From: Magnetococcales bacterium
Lineage (GTDB): Bacteria > Pseudomonadota > Magnetococcia > Magnetococcales > DC0425bin3
Direction: 5' to 3'
DNA length: 19,697 nt
Assembly (NCBI GenBank): GCA_015229045.1
Contig: JADGCJ010000057.1
Coordinates: 1-19,697, forward strand
Shown: positions 6,729-15,534 of the stretch, in pieces
Numbering within the stretch: the stretch's first letter is position 1
Layout of the letters: each line of letters starts with the position of its first letter
The notes under the pieces: model-generated
What the model was told of the DNA's origin: nothing
Seen by the model: only the letters and a program-made list of their open reading frames with translations
Database searches by the model: none
Translations under genes and position numbers: made by a program

Positions 6729-9532
6729 ACAAAGCGCAGTTCAGCCCGGGTAGTCTTGTGTCGGCGAGGGACCGTGAGTGGATGGTCCTGTCTGGAAGTA
6801 CAACGGAAACATTATATTTGCGGCCCATCTCGGGATCGGAGGAAGACCAAACTCTCATCTTCCTCCCGTTGGAACGCGAACCCGTCCGAGAGGCGAGCTT
6901 TCCTGTGCCGGATTCCTCTCAGTTGGGTGGTCACGATTCGGCGCTGTTGCTTCGTGATGCGCTGCTGCTCTCGCTTCGCCGGGGTGCTGGTCCCTTCCGC
7001 AGTTTTGGACAAATCGCGGTCGAGCCGCGTGCGTACCAACTGGTGCCACTATTGATGGCACTGAAGCTTAATCCTATTCGGTTACTTATCGCTGATGACG
7101 TCGGTGTCGGAAAGACCATCGAAGCTGCTCTGATTGCGCGAGAACTGATCGATCGGGGCGATATCGACCGCACTGTCGTCCTGTGCCCTCCACACTTGGT
7201 CGAGCAGTGGGTCACAGAGCTTGAGGCACGCTTCAATCTTCAAGCCATGGCTGTGACCGCATCGAGTGCCCGGCGACTTGAACGCGGCATTCCGCCTGGA
7301 GTCAGCATCTTTTCCGTCCATCCGCATACGGTAGTCAGTCTGGATTACATCAAAAGCCAGGACCGCCGGGACCATTTTCTTCATTCTTGTCCAGACTTTG
7401 TCATCGTGGATGAGGCCCATGCCTGCACGGGCAACGGACAGGGGAGACACCAACGCTTCGAGCTGCTCAAGGCTCTGTCTGCCTCAGAAAATCGCCATCT
7501 GGTCCTGCTTACGGCAACGCCCCACAGCGGCGACGACGCTGCCTTTTATCGACTGCTTGGGCTTCTGGATACCGAGTACGAGAAGCTTCAGGAAGCCTCT
7601 GGTCTGGAACGGGAGCGCCTGCGGGAGCGTCTGGCCAGGAACTTCGTTCAGCGTCGGCGGCCCGATATCGCGGAGTGGCAGGAGTCCGACCTTTTTCCTA
7701 AACGAGAAACAAAGGAGTTCACTTACAAACTTACGGGTGAGTGGGAGTCTTTTTTTAACGGTGTTCTTGATTATTGTGCTGAAGTCGTCGAAGCCGAACA
7801 AGGCGGCACCCTACGCGAACGGCTCAACTTCTGGGGAACCTTGGCGTTGCTGCGTTGCGCCTCTTCCAGCCCAATGGCAGCAGTATTGGCCCTGAAAACG
7901 AGAGCAGGAGAGGAACTGACCAACGAAGATCGCGAGGAATTGCTTGATCGCCTCTTTGACGGTGGTGAGGATACCCTCGTCGAGGACGATATCGAACCTT
8001 CTGCCGCCTCGAGTGACCCGGCGTTGAATGGCCTCGTAGCGCAGGCGGAAAAACTTGCAGGCCAGAAAGGCGACCCGAAGCTTAAGGTTGCCGCGACCCA
8101 GGTGGCGAATCTGGTTAAGGACGGTTTTAATCCTGTCGTATTCTGCCGTTACATCGCTACGGCCCACTACGTCGCCCGCTACCTTCGCGACCAGTTGAGC
8201 GATGCGACCGTGAATGTCATCACCGGTGAATTGCCGCCCGAGGAGCGGGAGGTGCGTGTTGCCAAGCTTGGCGATATCGAGGGACCACGCGTGCTGGTTG
8301 CCACGGACTGCCTATCGGAAGGCATCAATCTTCAGGAGCATTTCGATGCAGTGGTTCATTACGATCTCTCTTGGAATCCAACCAGGCACGAGCAGCGCGA
8401 AGGTCGTGTAGACAGATTCGGACAGCCAAGCAAAACGGTTCGTGCCTTGCTCCTTTATGGATTCAACAACCCGGTTGATGGTGCTGTGCTTGAAGTCATT
8501 CTGCGAAAAGCGGCCCGTATCAGGGAGGAGCTGGGCGTGCCTGTTCCCATCCCGGATGAAAGACATACGCTGACTCAGGCCCTCCTGAAGGCCGTTCTAA
8601 TCCGTCACCGTACTTACAAACCGGCTGTAAGAGCGCAACCAATGCCCGTTCTGCCAGGTTTCGAGGAATTTGAGGAGAAATGGAACGACGTTGCGGAGAA
8701 GGCCAAGAAAAATCGGACAATATTCGCTCAGCGACGACTCAAGCCGAATGATGTACTCCCAGAATGGCACAAGAGTCTGGCTGCCATCGGGGGACAAGAT
8801 GATGTTCGCCGGTTTACGGAGCGGGCACTTTTGCGGTTTGGCTCCGGGCTTGAGCCGCAACGTCGTGGTTTCAAGGTTCCGACGACATCGCTGCCTAATG
8901 AACTGCGGGAGAGGCTGGAAGCAGAGGGGATGACCGGTACGCTGCGGATTGATTTCCGCTATCCCGCGCCGCCCCCGTGCCATGCTGTCCAGAGAAGCCA
9001 TCCCCTGGTTGCCATTCTGGCCGAGACGTTGCTCGGGCGTACCTTGAGCAACAACGTGGAGGCCAGTGAAAACGAGGATCCTGCCGTTCTTGGACGAGTG
9101 GGTTGCTGGGTATCGATGGAGGTAAAGGTGCGCACGGTCGTTGCGCTTCTCCGACTTCGCCACCAGCTCAGCATTCGCCGAGGCAAAACGGAAAGTGCGA
9201 TACTCGTTGAAGAGGCTACGGCTGTTGCCTGGAGCGGAGCACAGGCTGGCAACCGGATCAGTGGTGCCGAAGCACTGGCACTGTTGGCTTCGCCTCCGGC
9301 GGAAGATACCCTGCCGCATGTTCGTGAACGTGAAGCCGCCCGCGCCGTTGGTCTGATCTCGGAGCGTTCCGTCGAACTGGAGATATTCGCGACTGAGCGC
9401 GCGCAGGCACTGCTTGAGGACCATCTGAGGGTGCGTGATGCGAGCAACATGCGTGCCGGGAGTACCCAGGTTGATGCCCTGCCACGCCCCGACGTGATCG
9501 GCATCTTCGTCCTCCTTCCAAAGGTGATCTGA
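6725..9532 (+). CDS. drmD: SNF2-type helicase, DISARM DrmD-like
   Basis: The ATG at 6725 overlaps the TGA of the previous gene by 4 nt and has GGAGGAG at 6715-6721. An in-frame ATG at 6677 would sit inside that gene and lacks comparable support. The 935-residue product has a RapA/SNF2-like ATPase core: ADDVGVGKTIEA (Walker A, about 123-134), CPPHLVEQW (154-162), VDEAH (228-232) and TATPHSG (263-269). The second lobe has VFCRYIATAHYVARYL, VLVATDCLSEGINLQ (about 523-537) and HEQREGRVDRFGQ (about 555-567, motif VI). The C-terminal third is probably specific to this subfamily. Class 1 DISARM encodes an SNF2-like helicase of similar size next to an adenine methylase, exactly the neighbour here. 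Helicase class is certain; the DrmD name is inferred from context and length. Confidence 0.8.
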   Translation: MNKAQFSPGSLVSARDREWMVLSGSTTETLYLRPISGSEEDQTLIFLPLEREPVREASFPVPDSSQLGGHDSALLLRDALLLSLRRGAGPFRSFGQIAVEPRAYQLVPLLMALKLNPIRLLIADDVGVGKTIEAALIARELIDRGDIDRTVVLCPPHLVEQWVTELEARFNLQAMAVTASSARRLERGIPPGVSIFSVHPHTVVSLDYIKSQDRRDHFLHSCPDFVIVDEAHACTGNGQGRHQRFELLKALSASENRHLVLLTATPHSGDDAAFYRLLGLLDTEYEKLQEASGLERERLRERLARNFVQRRRPDIAEWQESDLFPKRETKEFTYKLTGEWESFFNGVLDYCAEVVEAEQGGTLRERLNFWGTLALLRCASSSPMAAVLALKTRAGEELTNEDREELLDRLFDGGEDTLVEDDIEPSAASSDPALNGLVAQAEKLAGQKGDPKLKVAATQVANLVKDGFNPVVFCRYIATAHYVARYLRDQLSDATVNVITGELPPEEREVRVAKLGDIEGPRVLVATDCLSEGINLQEHFDAVVHYDLSWNPTRHEQREGRVDRFGQPSKTVRALLLYGFNNPVDGAVLEVILRKAARIREELGVPVPIPDERHTLTQALLKAVLIRHRTYKPAVRAQPMPVLPGFEEFEEKWNDVAEKAKKNRTIFAQRRLKPNDVLPEWHKSLAAIGGQDDVRRFTERALLRFGSGLEPQRRGFKVPTTSLPNELRERLEAEGMTGTLRIDFRYPAPPPCHAVQRSHPLVAILAETLLGRTLSNNVEASENEDPAVLGRVGCWVSMEVKVRTVVALLRLRHQLSIRRGKTESAILVEEATAVAWSGAQAGNRISGAEALALLASPPAEDTLPHVREREAARAVGLISERSVELEIFATERAQALLEDHLRVRDASNMRAGSTQVDALPRPDVIGIFVLLPKVI

Positions 9533-9534
9533 CC

Positions 9535-12500
9535 ATGGCAGCGCGAACCACTCGAGTTCGGCGTGATGCCGAGATTGCTTTCGATACCATCTCCATTGAG
9601 GGGAGTCTCCTTGCTGCTGATTGGCTGACCCGGATAGTCCAACTATCGGTGGGGGGGCAGACACCCGAGGATTACGGTGTCCCCAAGGGTCTCGAACTCC
9701 GAGATGAGATCGGACGATACTGGCGCGTTGCCCAGGCACACTGGAAAGAGTTCGAAGCAGGAAGACGCTCCAAAGCCGATCCGGAAAAGCTCGTGCGTCG
9801 TTTCATCTATAGTCTGCTGCGTGAGGCCTTCGGGTTTTTGGATCTTCAGGAGGTCAAGGCTGTCCACCAGGGATTACTTCTTGAACCTGGGTCGATCAGC
9901 CAACCACTGGTCATGTTGAATGACCGTGCATTCCCCATCGCCGCTTTCGGGAGGGGGCAGAGGGTGCCGATTGCCCTTGCCCCGGCGGGCGTTGGTCTCG
10001 ACACCCAGCGACCAGATCTTGGTGATGGTCATCGCCGTCGCAGTGTCTTTGGACTGGCGCAGGAGTTTCTCAACGCCTCGGAAGTTGCCCTGTGGGGCAT
10101 CTGCTCGGATGGCCATTCCCTGCGCATTGTCAGAGACAACGCGAGCCTGACCAGACCGGCGTGGATCGAGATCGATTTGGCCCGGCTGTTTACGGAGGAA
10201 CTCTACCCGGACTTTGCTGCCGTGTGGCTCCTCATGCATGCGACCCGGTTCGGTCGCCTCGATCAGTCGCCCGATCAATGCCCATTGGAGACTTGGCGAG
10301 CGTCTGGCCGCGCAGAGGGTACGCGGGCTAGGGACCGGCTGCGGGAGAGGTTTGAGGAGGCGTTGACCAGTCTTGGACAAGGATTTTTGGTACACCCCGG
10401 CAATCATACTCTGCGAAAGGCACTGCACGACGGCACACTAAAGAAGAGCGACTACTTCGGTCAATTGCTGCGACTGGTCTATCGCCTAATTTTTCTTCTT
10501 GCCATTGAAGAGCGCGGTTTGCTCCACCCCAAAGGCACGTCCCAGGAAACAAGGGAACGATATGCCGTTGGCTATTCCTTGCAGAGGTTACGAGATCGAT
10601 CCGCCCGCCGCAGCGCGCATGATCGGCATGCGGATTTGTGGGAGGGGATGAAAATCGTCTTCGATGCCCTGGGGCACGGCGAGGAGCAGCTTGGTTTGCC
10701 AGCACTTGCCGGGATTTTCGCCCCGACGCAGTGTCCCGACCTGGACCGCGCCAAACTCGAGAATCGCGCCCTGCTCATGGCGATGTTTCGCCTGTGCTGG
10801 CTGCGGGAAACCACCGGCCTTGCGCGCGTGAACTGGCGGGACATGGGATCCGATGAACTGGGCTATGTGTACGAAGGTCTCCTCGAACTCGTTCCTCAGA
10901 TTACGGAGGATGGTCGCCATTTCACTTTTGCCGGTCGCGACGAGAGCCGTGGCAATGCGCGCAAGACCAGCGGCAGCTATTATACGCCGGATAGTCTGGT
11001 GGAAATCCTGCTCAAAAGCGCACTGGACCCGGTCATTGAAAGGTCACTCGAACGCCATCCTGAAGCCGGTGCTGAGGCCCTGCTCAGTCTGACCGTTGTA
11101 GACCCGGCTTGTGGTTCGGGACACTTTCTCATCGCAGCCGCTCGACGCATCGCAGAACGGGTGGCCCGCCTGAAATCGGAGGGAACACCGACCCCCGAGG
11201 AATACCGCCGCTCGCTCCGGCAGGTGGTGGGTCGCTGCATTTACGGCGTTGATCTCAATCCTCTGGCGGTGGAATTGTGCAAAGTGGCGCTCTGGTTGGA
11301 AGCCGTGGATCCCGGATTGCCGCTCACATTCCTTGATGCCCATATCCGCCACGGCAATGCTCTGCTCGGAACCACTCGGGCACTCATGAGCAAGGGGGTT
11401 CCGGACGAAGCCTGGGAGGCGCTGGAGGGAGATGATCGCAAGCTCGCAACCTCGTTCAAAAAAAGGAACAATATTGAGCGCAAGGGGCAACGACTGCTGC
11501 CTCTGGATACGCTGCAGCAGGCAGTGAGCCTTCGCCAAGCCGTCAACCAAGTGGAAACCACGTTGGACACAGACGTAACCTTGCTGACGCAAAAAGAGCA
11601 GCGCTGGGCCGAGTTGTTGGCCTCCGAACCCTGGCGTCGCGAGAAGCTCGTCCACGACGCTTGGTGCGCTGCCTTCCTGTGGCCCAAGGCTAAAGTCGGT
11701 CCCGAAACCGAAGCCGCTCCCACTGAGGCAATTTGGCGTGCAATTGCGGAAGGTCAACGTGATCCATCCCCTTTGCTGAACGAAACGACCACCCGTATCG
11801 CCCGGGACTACACGCTCTTTCATTGGGAACTGGCATTCCCCCAGGTCTTCGACAAGGGGGGCTTCGATGTTGTCCTTGGGAATCCGCCGTGGGAACGGGT
11901 CAAACTCCAGGAACAGGAGTTTTTCGCTTCCCGCGACGACACCATTGCAAAGGCCATCAATGCTTCTGAAAGAAAAAGGAGGATAGCGGAGTTGCCACAA
12001 TGCAATCCTGAACTGTGGGAGGACTGGGCGCGCGAAAGCCGGGCGGCTCAAGGCTCAAGCCATTTCGTAAGACAGTCAGGGCGGTACCCCCTGTGCGGCA
12101 AGGGAGACGTGAATACCTATGCCCTTTTCGCCGAACTAAACTGGCGCTTGCTTGGGCAGACTGGACGCGCCGGATTCATCGTGCCCAGCGGCATCGCGAC
12201 GGATGACACGACAAAGGGTTATTTCCAGGCAATTATTCGAAATGGTGCGCTCCGGTCGATGTGGGAATTCGAGAACGAAGGGTTCTTTACTGCTGGAAAG
12301 GGGCATATGCTCCGCTTTGCGTTGACGACGCTATCGGGAACCGAAGATGCTGCACTGGCTGCTGACTTCATGTTCCAGGGACAGCGCATTGCGGACCTTG
12401 ATGACCCGAATCGCCACTTTACCTTGAGCGCACAGGATATTGAAACCATCAATCCGAATACCGGCACATGTCCCATTTTCCGCACCCGACGTGATGCGGA

Positions 12501-13545
12501 ACTGGCACTCACACTGTACCGCCGGGCAGGAGTGCTCTGGCGCGAAGGGAATCTTGATGGAAATCCATGGTGGTTGCGCTTCATGGCCATGTTCCATATG
12601 GCGAACGACTCTGGATTGTTTCGTACCCGAAGCGAACTGGCGTCAGCCGGGTGGAAACTTGATGGCAATCGCTTTATCAAGGATGGGCAGGTAATGCTGC
12701 CACTCTACGAGGCGAAGATGACGCACATCTACACCCATCGCAGTGGCACGTTCGAGAATGCCGCTCCCGGTGAACGCCTGCACCGATTGCCAACGCCGAC
12801 GGACGAGCAATTGGCCGATGCCCGATATGCACCTCTGCCATTCTACTGGGTGGCAGAGAATGATGTGGATGCAAAACTTGACGGAATATGGGATCGTGGG
12901 TGGTTCCTCGGATGGAGGCGTGTGACTGATGCTCGTGCCAGTGTGCGAAGCCTTGTTGCCGCAATTATTCCACGTTCGGCGCAAGGTGATTCTTTCTTCC
13001 TCGCATTGCCTGGTACGGACTCGAGGCAAGCGGCATGTCTATATGCTAATTTGTGTAGTCTTGTTCTTGACTACCTTGCTCGCCAGAAGCTTGGCGGCAT
13101 AAATTTTATGTTTTACATCTTTAAACAGCTTGCAGCACTGCCACCACCCGCCTATACCGAGCGCATCGCATGGGATAGAGTGTACTCTGCTAGAGACTGG
13201 CTGCTGCAGAGGGTTATGGAACTTACCTATACTGCCTGGGATCTCCAGCCCTTCGCCCAGGACTGCGGCGATGATGGTCCACCGTTCATCTGGAACCCAG
13301 AACGCCGTTTTCAGCTTCAATGCGAGCTTGACGCTGCGTTTTTCCACCTCTACGGTCTCCCTCGCGACGATGTGGATTATATTCTCGGCACGTTCGATGT
13401 GCTGGAGCGCGCCGAGGTTCGTAATTACGGCGAGTTCCGCACCAAGCGGGTCGTTCTTGAAATCTATGACGCCCTGGCCCAGACAGAGGCAACGGGTCGT
13501 CCTTACGTCTCGCCACTGCCGCCACCCCGACGCGCGGAGGAATGA
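9535..13545 (+). CDS. drmMI: N6-adenine-type DNA methyltransferase, DISARM DrmMI-like
   Basis: A 1336-residue gamma-class-like methyltransferase. The SAM-binding motif I is DPACGSGHFL (523-532), preceded by TSGSYYTPDSLVE and followed by GVDLNPLAVELCKVALWLE. The catalytic motif IV is NPPW (783-786) within GGFDVVLGNPPWERVKL. About 250 residues separate the two, as in large Eco57I/PglX-type enzymes. The C-terminal region, with LDAAFFHLYGL (from about 1264) and YGEFRTKRVVLEIYDAL, is typical of these big methylases and probably helps target recognition. I see no PD-(D/E)XK nuclease motif in the N-terminal 500 residues, so this looks like a pure methylase marking self DNA. It starts two nt after the SNF2 gene, with AAGGTGAT upstream. 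It contains a G7 run at 9651-9657 and an A7 run at 11458-11464. N4-cytosine specificity cannot be excluded from NPPW alone. Confidence 0.82.
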   Translation: MAARTTRVRRDAEIAFDTISIEGSLLAADWLTRIVQLSVGGQTPEDYGVPKGLELRDEIGRYWRVAQAHWKEFEAGRRSKADPEKLVRRFIYSLLREAFGFLDLQEVKAVHQGLLLEPGSISQPLVMLNDRAFPIAAFGRGQRVPIALAPAGVGLDTQRPDLGDGHRRRSVFGLAQEFLNASEVALWGICSDGHSLRIVRDNASLTRPAWIEIDLARLFTEELYPDFAAVWLLMHATRFGRLDQSPDQCPLETWRASGRAEGTRARDRLRERFEEALTSLGQGFLVHPGNHTLRKALHDGTLKKSDYFGQLLRLVYRLIFLLAIEERGLLHPKGTSQETRERYAVGYSLQRLRDRSARRSAHDRHADLWEGMKIVFDALGHGEEQLGLPALAGIFAPTQCPDLDRAKLENRALLMAMFRLCWLRETTGLARVNWRDMGSDELGYVYEGLLELVPQITEDGRHFTFAGRDESRGNARKTSGSYYTPDSLVEILLKSALDPVIERSLERHPEAGAEALLSLTVVDPACGSGHFLIAAARRIAERVARLKSEGTPTPEEYRRSLRQVVGRCIYGVDLNPLAVELCKVALWLEAVDPGLPLTFLDAHIRHGNALLGTTRALMSKGVPDEAWEALEGDDRKLATSFKKRNNIERKGQRLLPLDTLQQAVSLRQAVNQVETTLDTDVTLLTQKEQRWAELLASEPWRREKLVHDAWCAAFLWPKAKVGPETEAAPTEAIWRAIAEGQRDPSPLLNETTTRIARDYTLFHWELAFPQVFDKGGFDVVLGNPPWERVKLQEQEFFASRDDTIAKAINASERKRRIAELPQCNPELWEDWARESRAAQGSSHFVRQSGRYPLCGKGDVNTYALFAELNWRLLGQTGRAGFIVPSGIATDDTTKGYFQAIIRNGALRSMWEFENEGFFTAGKGHMLRFALTTLSGTEDAALAADFMFQGQRIADLDDPNRHFTLSAQDIETINPNTGTCPIFRTRRDAELALTLYRRAGVLWREGNLDGNPWWLRFMAMFHMANDSGLFRTRSELASAGWKLDGNRFIKDGQVMLPLYEAKMTHIYTHRSGTFENAAPGERLHRLPTPTDEQLADARYAPLPFYWVAENDVDAKLDGIWDRGWFLGWRRVTDARASVRSLVAAIIPRSAQGDSFFLALPGTDSRQAACLYANLCSLVLDYLARQKLGGINFMFYIFKQLAALPPPAYTERIAWDRVYSARDWLLQRVMELTYTAWDLQPFAQDCGDDGPPFIWNPERRFQLQCELDAAFFHLYGLPRDDVDYILGTFDVLERAEVRNYGEFRTKRVVLEIYDALAQTEATGRPYVSPLPPPRRAEE

Positions 13546-13547
13546 GC

Positions 13548-14789
13548 ATGTTCCGCTTTAAGACGTTGCGCCTTGTGAACTACCGCTGCTTCGCCACCCT
13601 CGACCTCGACTTCGAGCCGGATCTCACCGTGCTTTTCGCCGAGAACGGAGAGGGCAAATCCGCAATCCTGAACGCCATGGCCCTGGGACTATCGGTCTTC
13701 CAACCTGGGACACCTCGGGGGATCAGGTTGGACTGGCACCGGGATCCCCGGCTGGTCACGCTGGATGAGCGTGGCCGTCGAGAACCCGCCGGTGACTGTA
13801 CCATCGCCTGGATGGCTGAGATCGGTGATCGTATCGGCGTGGAATGGTCCACAGCGGTCAATTCCTCGTCCGGGCGCATGTCCAAGAACCACCGGGCAGC
13901 CTTGGAGAGCATCGAAAGCATCCGTAAACCTGGAGAGCGATGGCCCCTCTTTGCCTGGTACGGCACCGAGCGCATGGGGAGAGGTCGCTTCCGCAAGAAA
14001 TCTGTGACTCCGACGCGAGACCGCTGGGAGGGCTATGCCTCGTCACTGGATCCGTCGCTGACCGATGCGCCGCTGCTTGAATGGCTCCTTGAGGAGATCA
14101 TTGGTGACACCGTGCGACGACAGGAAGGACAACCGGAGCACTTCTGCGCGGCAGCCGTGATGGATGCCTTGGTCCGCGCGACGCCGGGAGTGAAACGTGC
14201 CTGGTATGACCCACGGGAGCGCAGTCCCATGGTGCGGTTCGAAAACGGTGCGATTGCCACCTGGTCGGAACTCTCCGATGGCTACCACCTCTTCCTTGCC
14301 CTGGTCGCCGATATCGCCCGCCGCGCCATCATGCTCAATGAGAGCGATGGCGGGGATGCACCCGCCAAAGTGGAGGGCGTCGTTCTCATTGATGAAATTG
14401 ATCTGCACCTTCACCCGCGCTGGCAACGGGTTGTCTTGGACGGGCTGCGTGAGGCTTTCCCCAGACTGCAGTTCATCGTCACCACCCATTCCCCTCAGGT
14501 TCTGAGCAGCGCGCAGAACCGGCATGTGCGCCGATTGGTGAATGGGAAAATTCAAAAGCAGGGGGTGTTCGTCGAAGGACGGGACAGCAATGCGATTCTG
14601 CGCGAGTTCATGACCACCGATGACCGGGATGAGTCCGGCGCCCAGGAATTGCGTAACCTGTACGATGCCATCGACCATAGCCGTCGGGAGGAAGCCGAAC
14701 AGATCTACACGCGGCTCATCACCAAGTGGGGCGATTTCGACCCTGAATTGATCCGGGCCCGTGGCCTCATGGACGACATGGAGGCATGA
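13548..14789 (+). CDS. RecF/OLD-like AAA ATPase (Septu PtuA-like)
   Basis: Two ATGs lie close together, at 13542 and 13548. GGAGG at 13536-13540 is seven nt from the second and only one from the first, so I choose 13548 (413 residues, MFRFKTLRLVNYRCF...). The protein has the ABC/SMC-like ATPase layout of AAA_15/AAA_21 proteins: FKTLRLVNYRCFATLDL at the N-terminus, Walker A AENGEGKS (31-38), a signature-like ELSDGYHLFLAL (about 241-252), Walker B LIDEIDLHLHP (280-290) and a switch TTHSPQVLS (312-320). Unlike full OLD nucleases it ends soon after, with no TOPRIM domain visible. Such ATPases pair with an HNH protein in Septu (PtuA-PtuB) and in some retron systems; the HNH gene follows after one nt. 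The likely role is an ATP-dependent sensor or regulator of the nuclease. Confidence 0.8.
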   Translation: MFRFKTLRLVNYRCFATLDLDFEPDLTVLFAENGEGKSAILNAMALGLSVFQPGTPRGIRLDWHRDPRLVTLDERGRREPAGDCTIAWMAEIGDRIGVEWSTAVNSSSGRMSKNHRAALESIESIRKPGERWPLFAWYGTERMGRGRFRKKSVTPTRDRWEGYASSLDPSLTDAPLLEWLLEEIIGDTVRRQEGQPEHFCAAAVMDALVRATPGVKRAWYDPRERSPMVRFENGAIATWSELSDGYHLFLALVADIARRAIMLNESDGGDAPAKVEGVVLIDEIDLHLHPRWQRVVLDGLREAFPRLQFIVTTHSPQVLSSAQNRHVRRLVNGKIQKQGVFVEGRDSNAILREFMTTDDRDESGAQELRNLYDAIDHSRREEAEQIYTRLITKWGDFDPELIRARGLMDDMEA

Positions 14790-14790
14790 G

Positions 14791-15534
14791 ATGCGCGGCA
14801 TCCGGAAACCTTGCCCGCCGGGCGATGTCAGCCCGGATGGCCAACCAGCTCGGACCTTTACTGAGGCCGAGCAAACCTGTCTGGAAGATCTGAAAGGGTT
14901 GGTTTCAGACTCCGATAAAACGCGATGCGCACGGGGACACTTCGACCGGCTCGACAAGTCAAAGCTGCGGGCGGTGATGCTACGGGAGCAACACCACCTC
15001 TGTATCTACTGCGAACGACGGCTGGGTGGAAACCCGATCCCTCATATCGACCATTGGCGTCCACTCAGCCGCAACCCGGATTTGGCTTTGCACTGGAAGA
15101 ATTTGCACCTCTCATGCGCGAATGCTGAGACATGCGACAGTGCCAAGGGCGATCAGCCACTGCGGTGTGACGCCTCCGATCCCGACCTGCCGTGGCCAAC
15201 GGAATGTAAGTTCGAACGATATGTTGGCTTCACCAGTGGTGGGGAGATGTACGTTCGGAACGATGTGGGAATAGCCGTCGCAACTCATCGGGGGCTGTGC
15301 TATTCCATTGGAGAAACAGTACTAAATCTTAATGCCCCGGCGCTGATAGCGGCGCGTAAGGCCGCGATCGACAGTGAGAAATCAGGAATAGCAAGGCGAT
15401 TCAAGGAGAAGACGGCATCCAAGACGGATCGCGACAAGATAGCTGACGACATGCTGAAGGCCGCTCCATGGCCTGCTTTTGTGAGCATCCGGGTGGCTTG
15501 GCTGTGCAAGTTGCTGGGAGCAGGACGGTCATGA
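14791..15534 (+). CDS. HNH endonuclease, Septu PtuB/retron-associated type
   Basis: The ATG at 14791 is one nt after the ATPase stop, with GGAGG at 14780-14784; an upstream GTG at 14761 lies inside the ATPase gene and is less likely. The 247-residue product shows an HNH core: CIYC (C71, C74), HIDHWRPLSR (H85, D87, H88), NLHLSC (N104, H106, C109) and C115. The cysteines form the usual zinc site that supports the beta-beta-alpha-metal fold. The spacing and the 'LREQHHLCIYC...PHIDHWRP...NLHLSC..AETCDSAKGDQPL' pattern match the family called retron-system putative HNH (TIGR02646), which includes PtuB. No reverse transcriptase lies nearby, so a Septu-like partner role fits better than a retron. 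Predicted activity is metal-dependent cleavage of DNA, or possibly RNA, controlled by the ATPase. Confidence 0.8.
   Translation: MRGIRKPCPPGDVSPDGQPARTFTEAEQTCLEDLKGLVSDSDKTRCARGHFDRLDKSKLRAVMLREQHHLCIYCERRLGGNPIPHIDHWRPLSRNPDLALHWKNLHLSCANAETCDSAKGDQPLRCDASDPDLPWPTECKFERYVGFTSGGEMYVRNDVGIAVATHRGLCYSIGETVLNLNAPALIAARKAAIDSEKSGIARRFKEKTASKTDRDKIADDMLKAAPWPAFVSIRVAWLCKLLGAGRS

Noticed and set aside
8597..9739. Long antisense open frame (380 codons)
   Set aside because: It lies opposite the SNF2 helicase and methylase genes, whose motifs are unmistakable; the antisense product has a low-complexity, Arg/Pro/His-rich composition and no motif.
11044..12051. Long antisense open frame (335 codons)
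   Set aside because: It is a shadow of the methylase region holding motifs I and IV; no family pattern and no ribosome site.
9535..13545. Type IIG restriction-modification enzyme (fused nuclease and methylase)
   Set aside because: No PD-(D/E)XK motif seen in the N-terminal half, and the partner helicases point to DISARM-like function instead.
14043..14957. Antisense open frame of 304 codons
   Set aside because: It overlaps the ATPase Walker B region and the start of the HNH gene in reverse; the product has no recognisable pattern.
14791..15534. Retron defence system, because of the retron-type HNH protein
   Set aside because: No reverse transcriptase frame and no msr-msd-like structured region is visible anywhere in the window.
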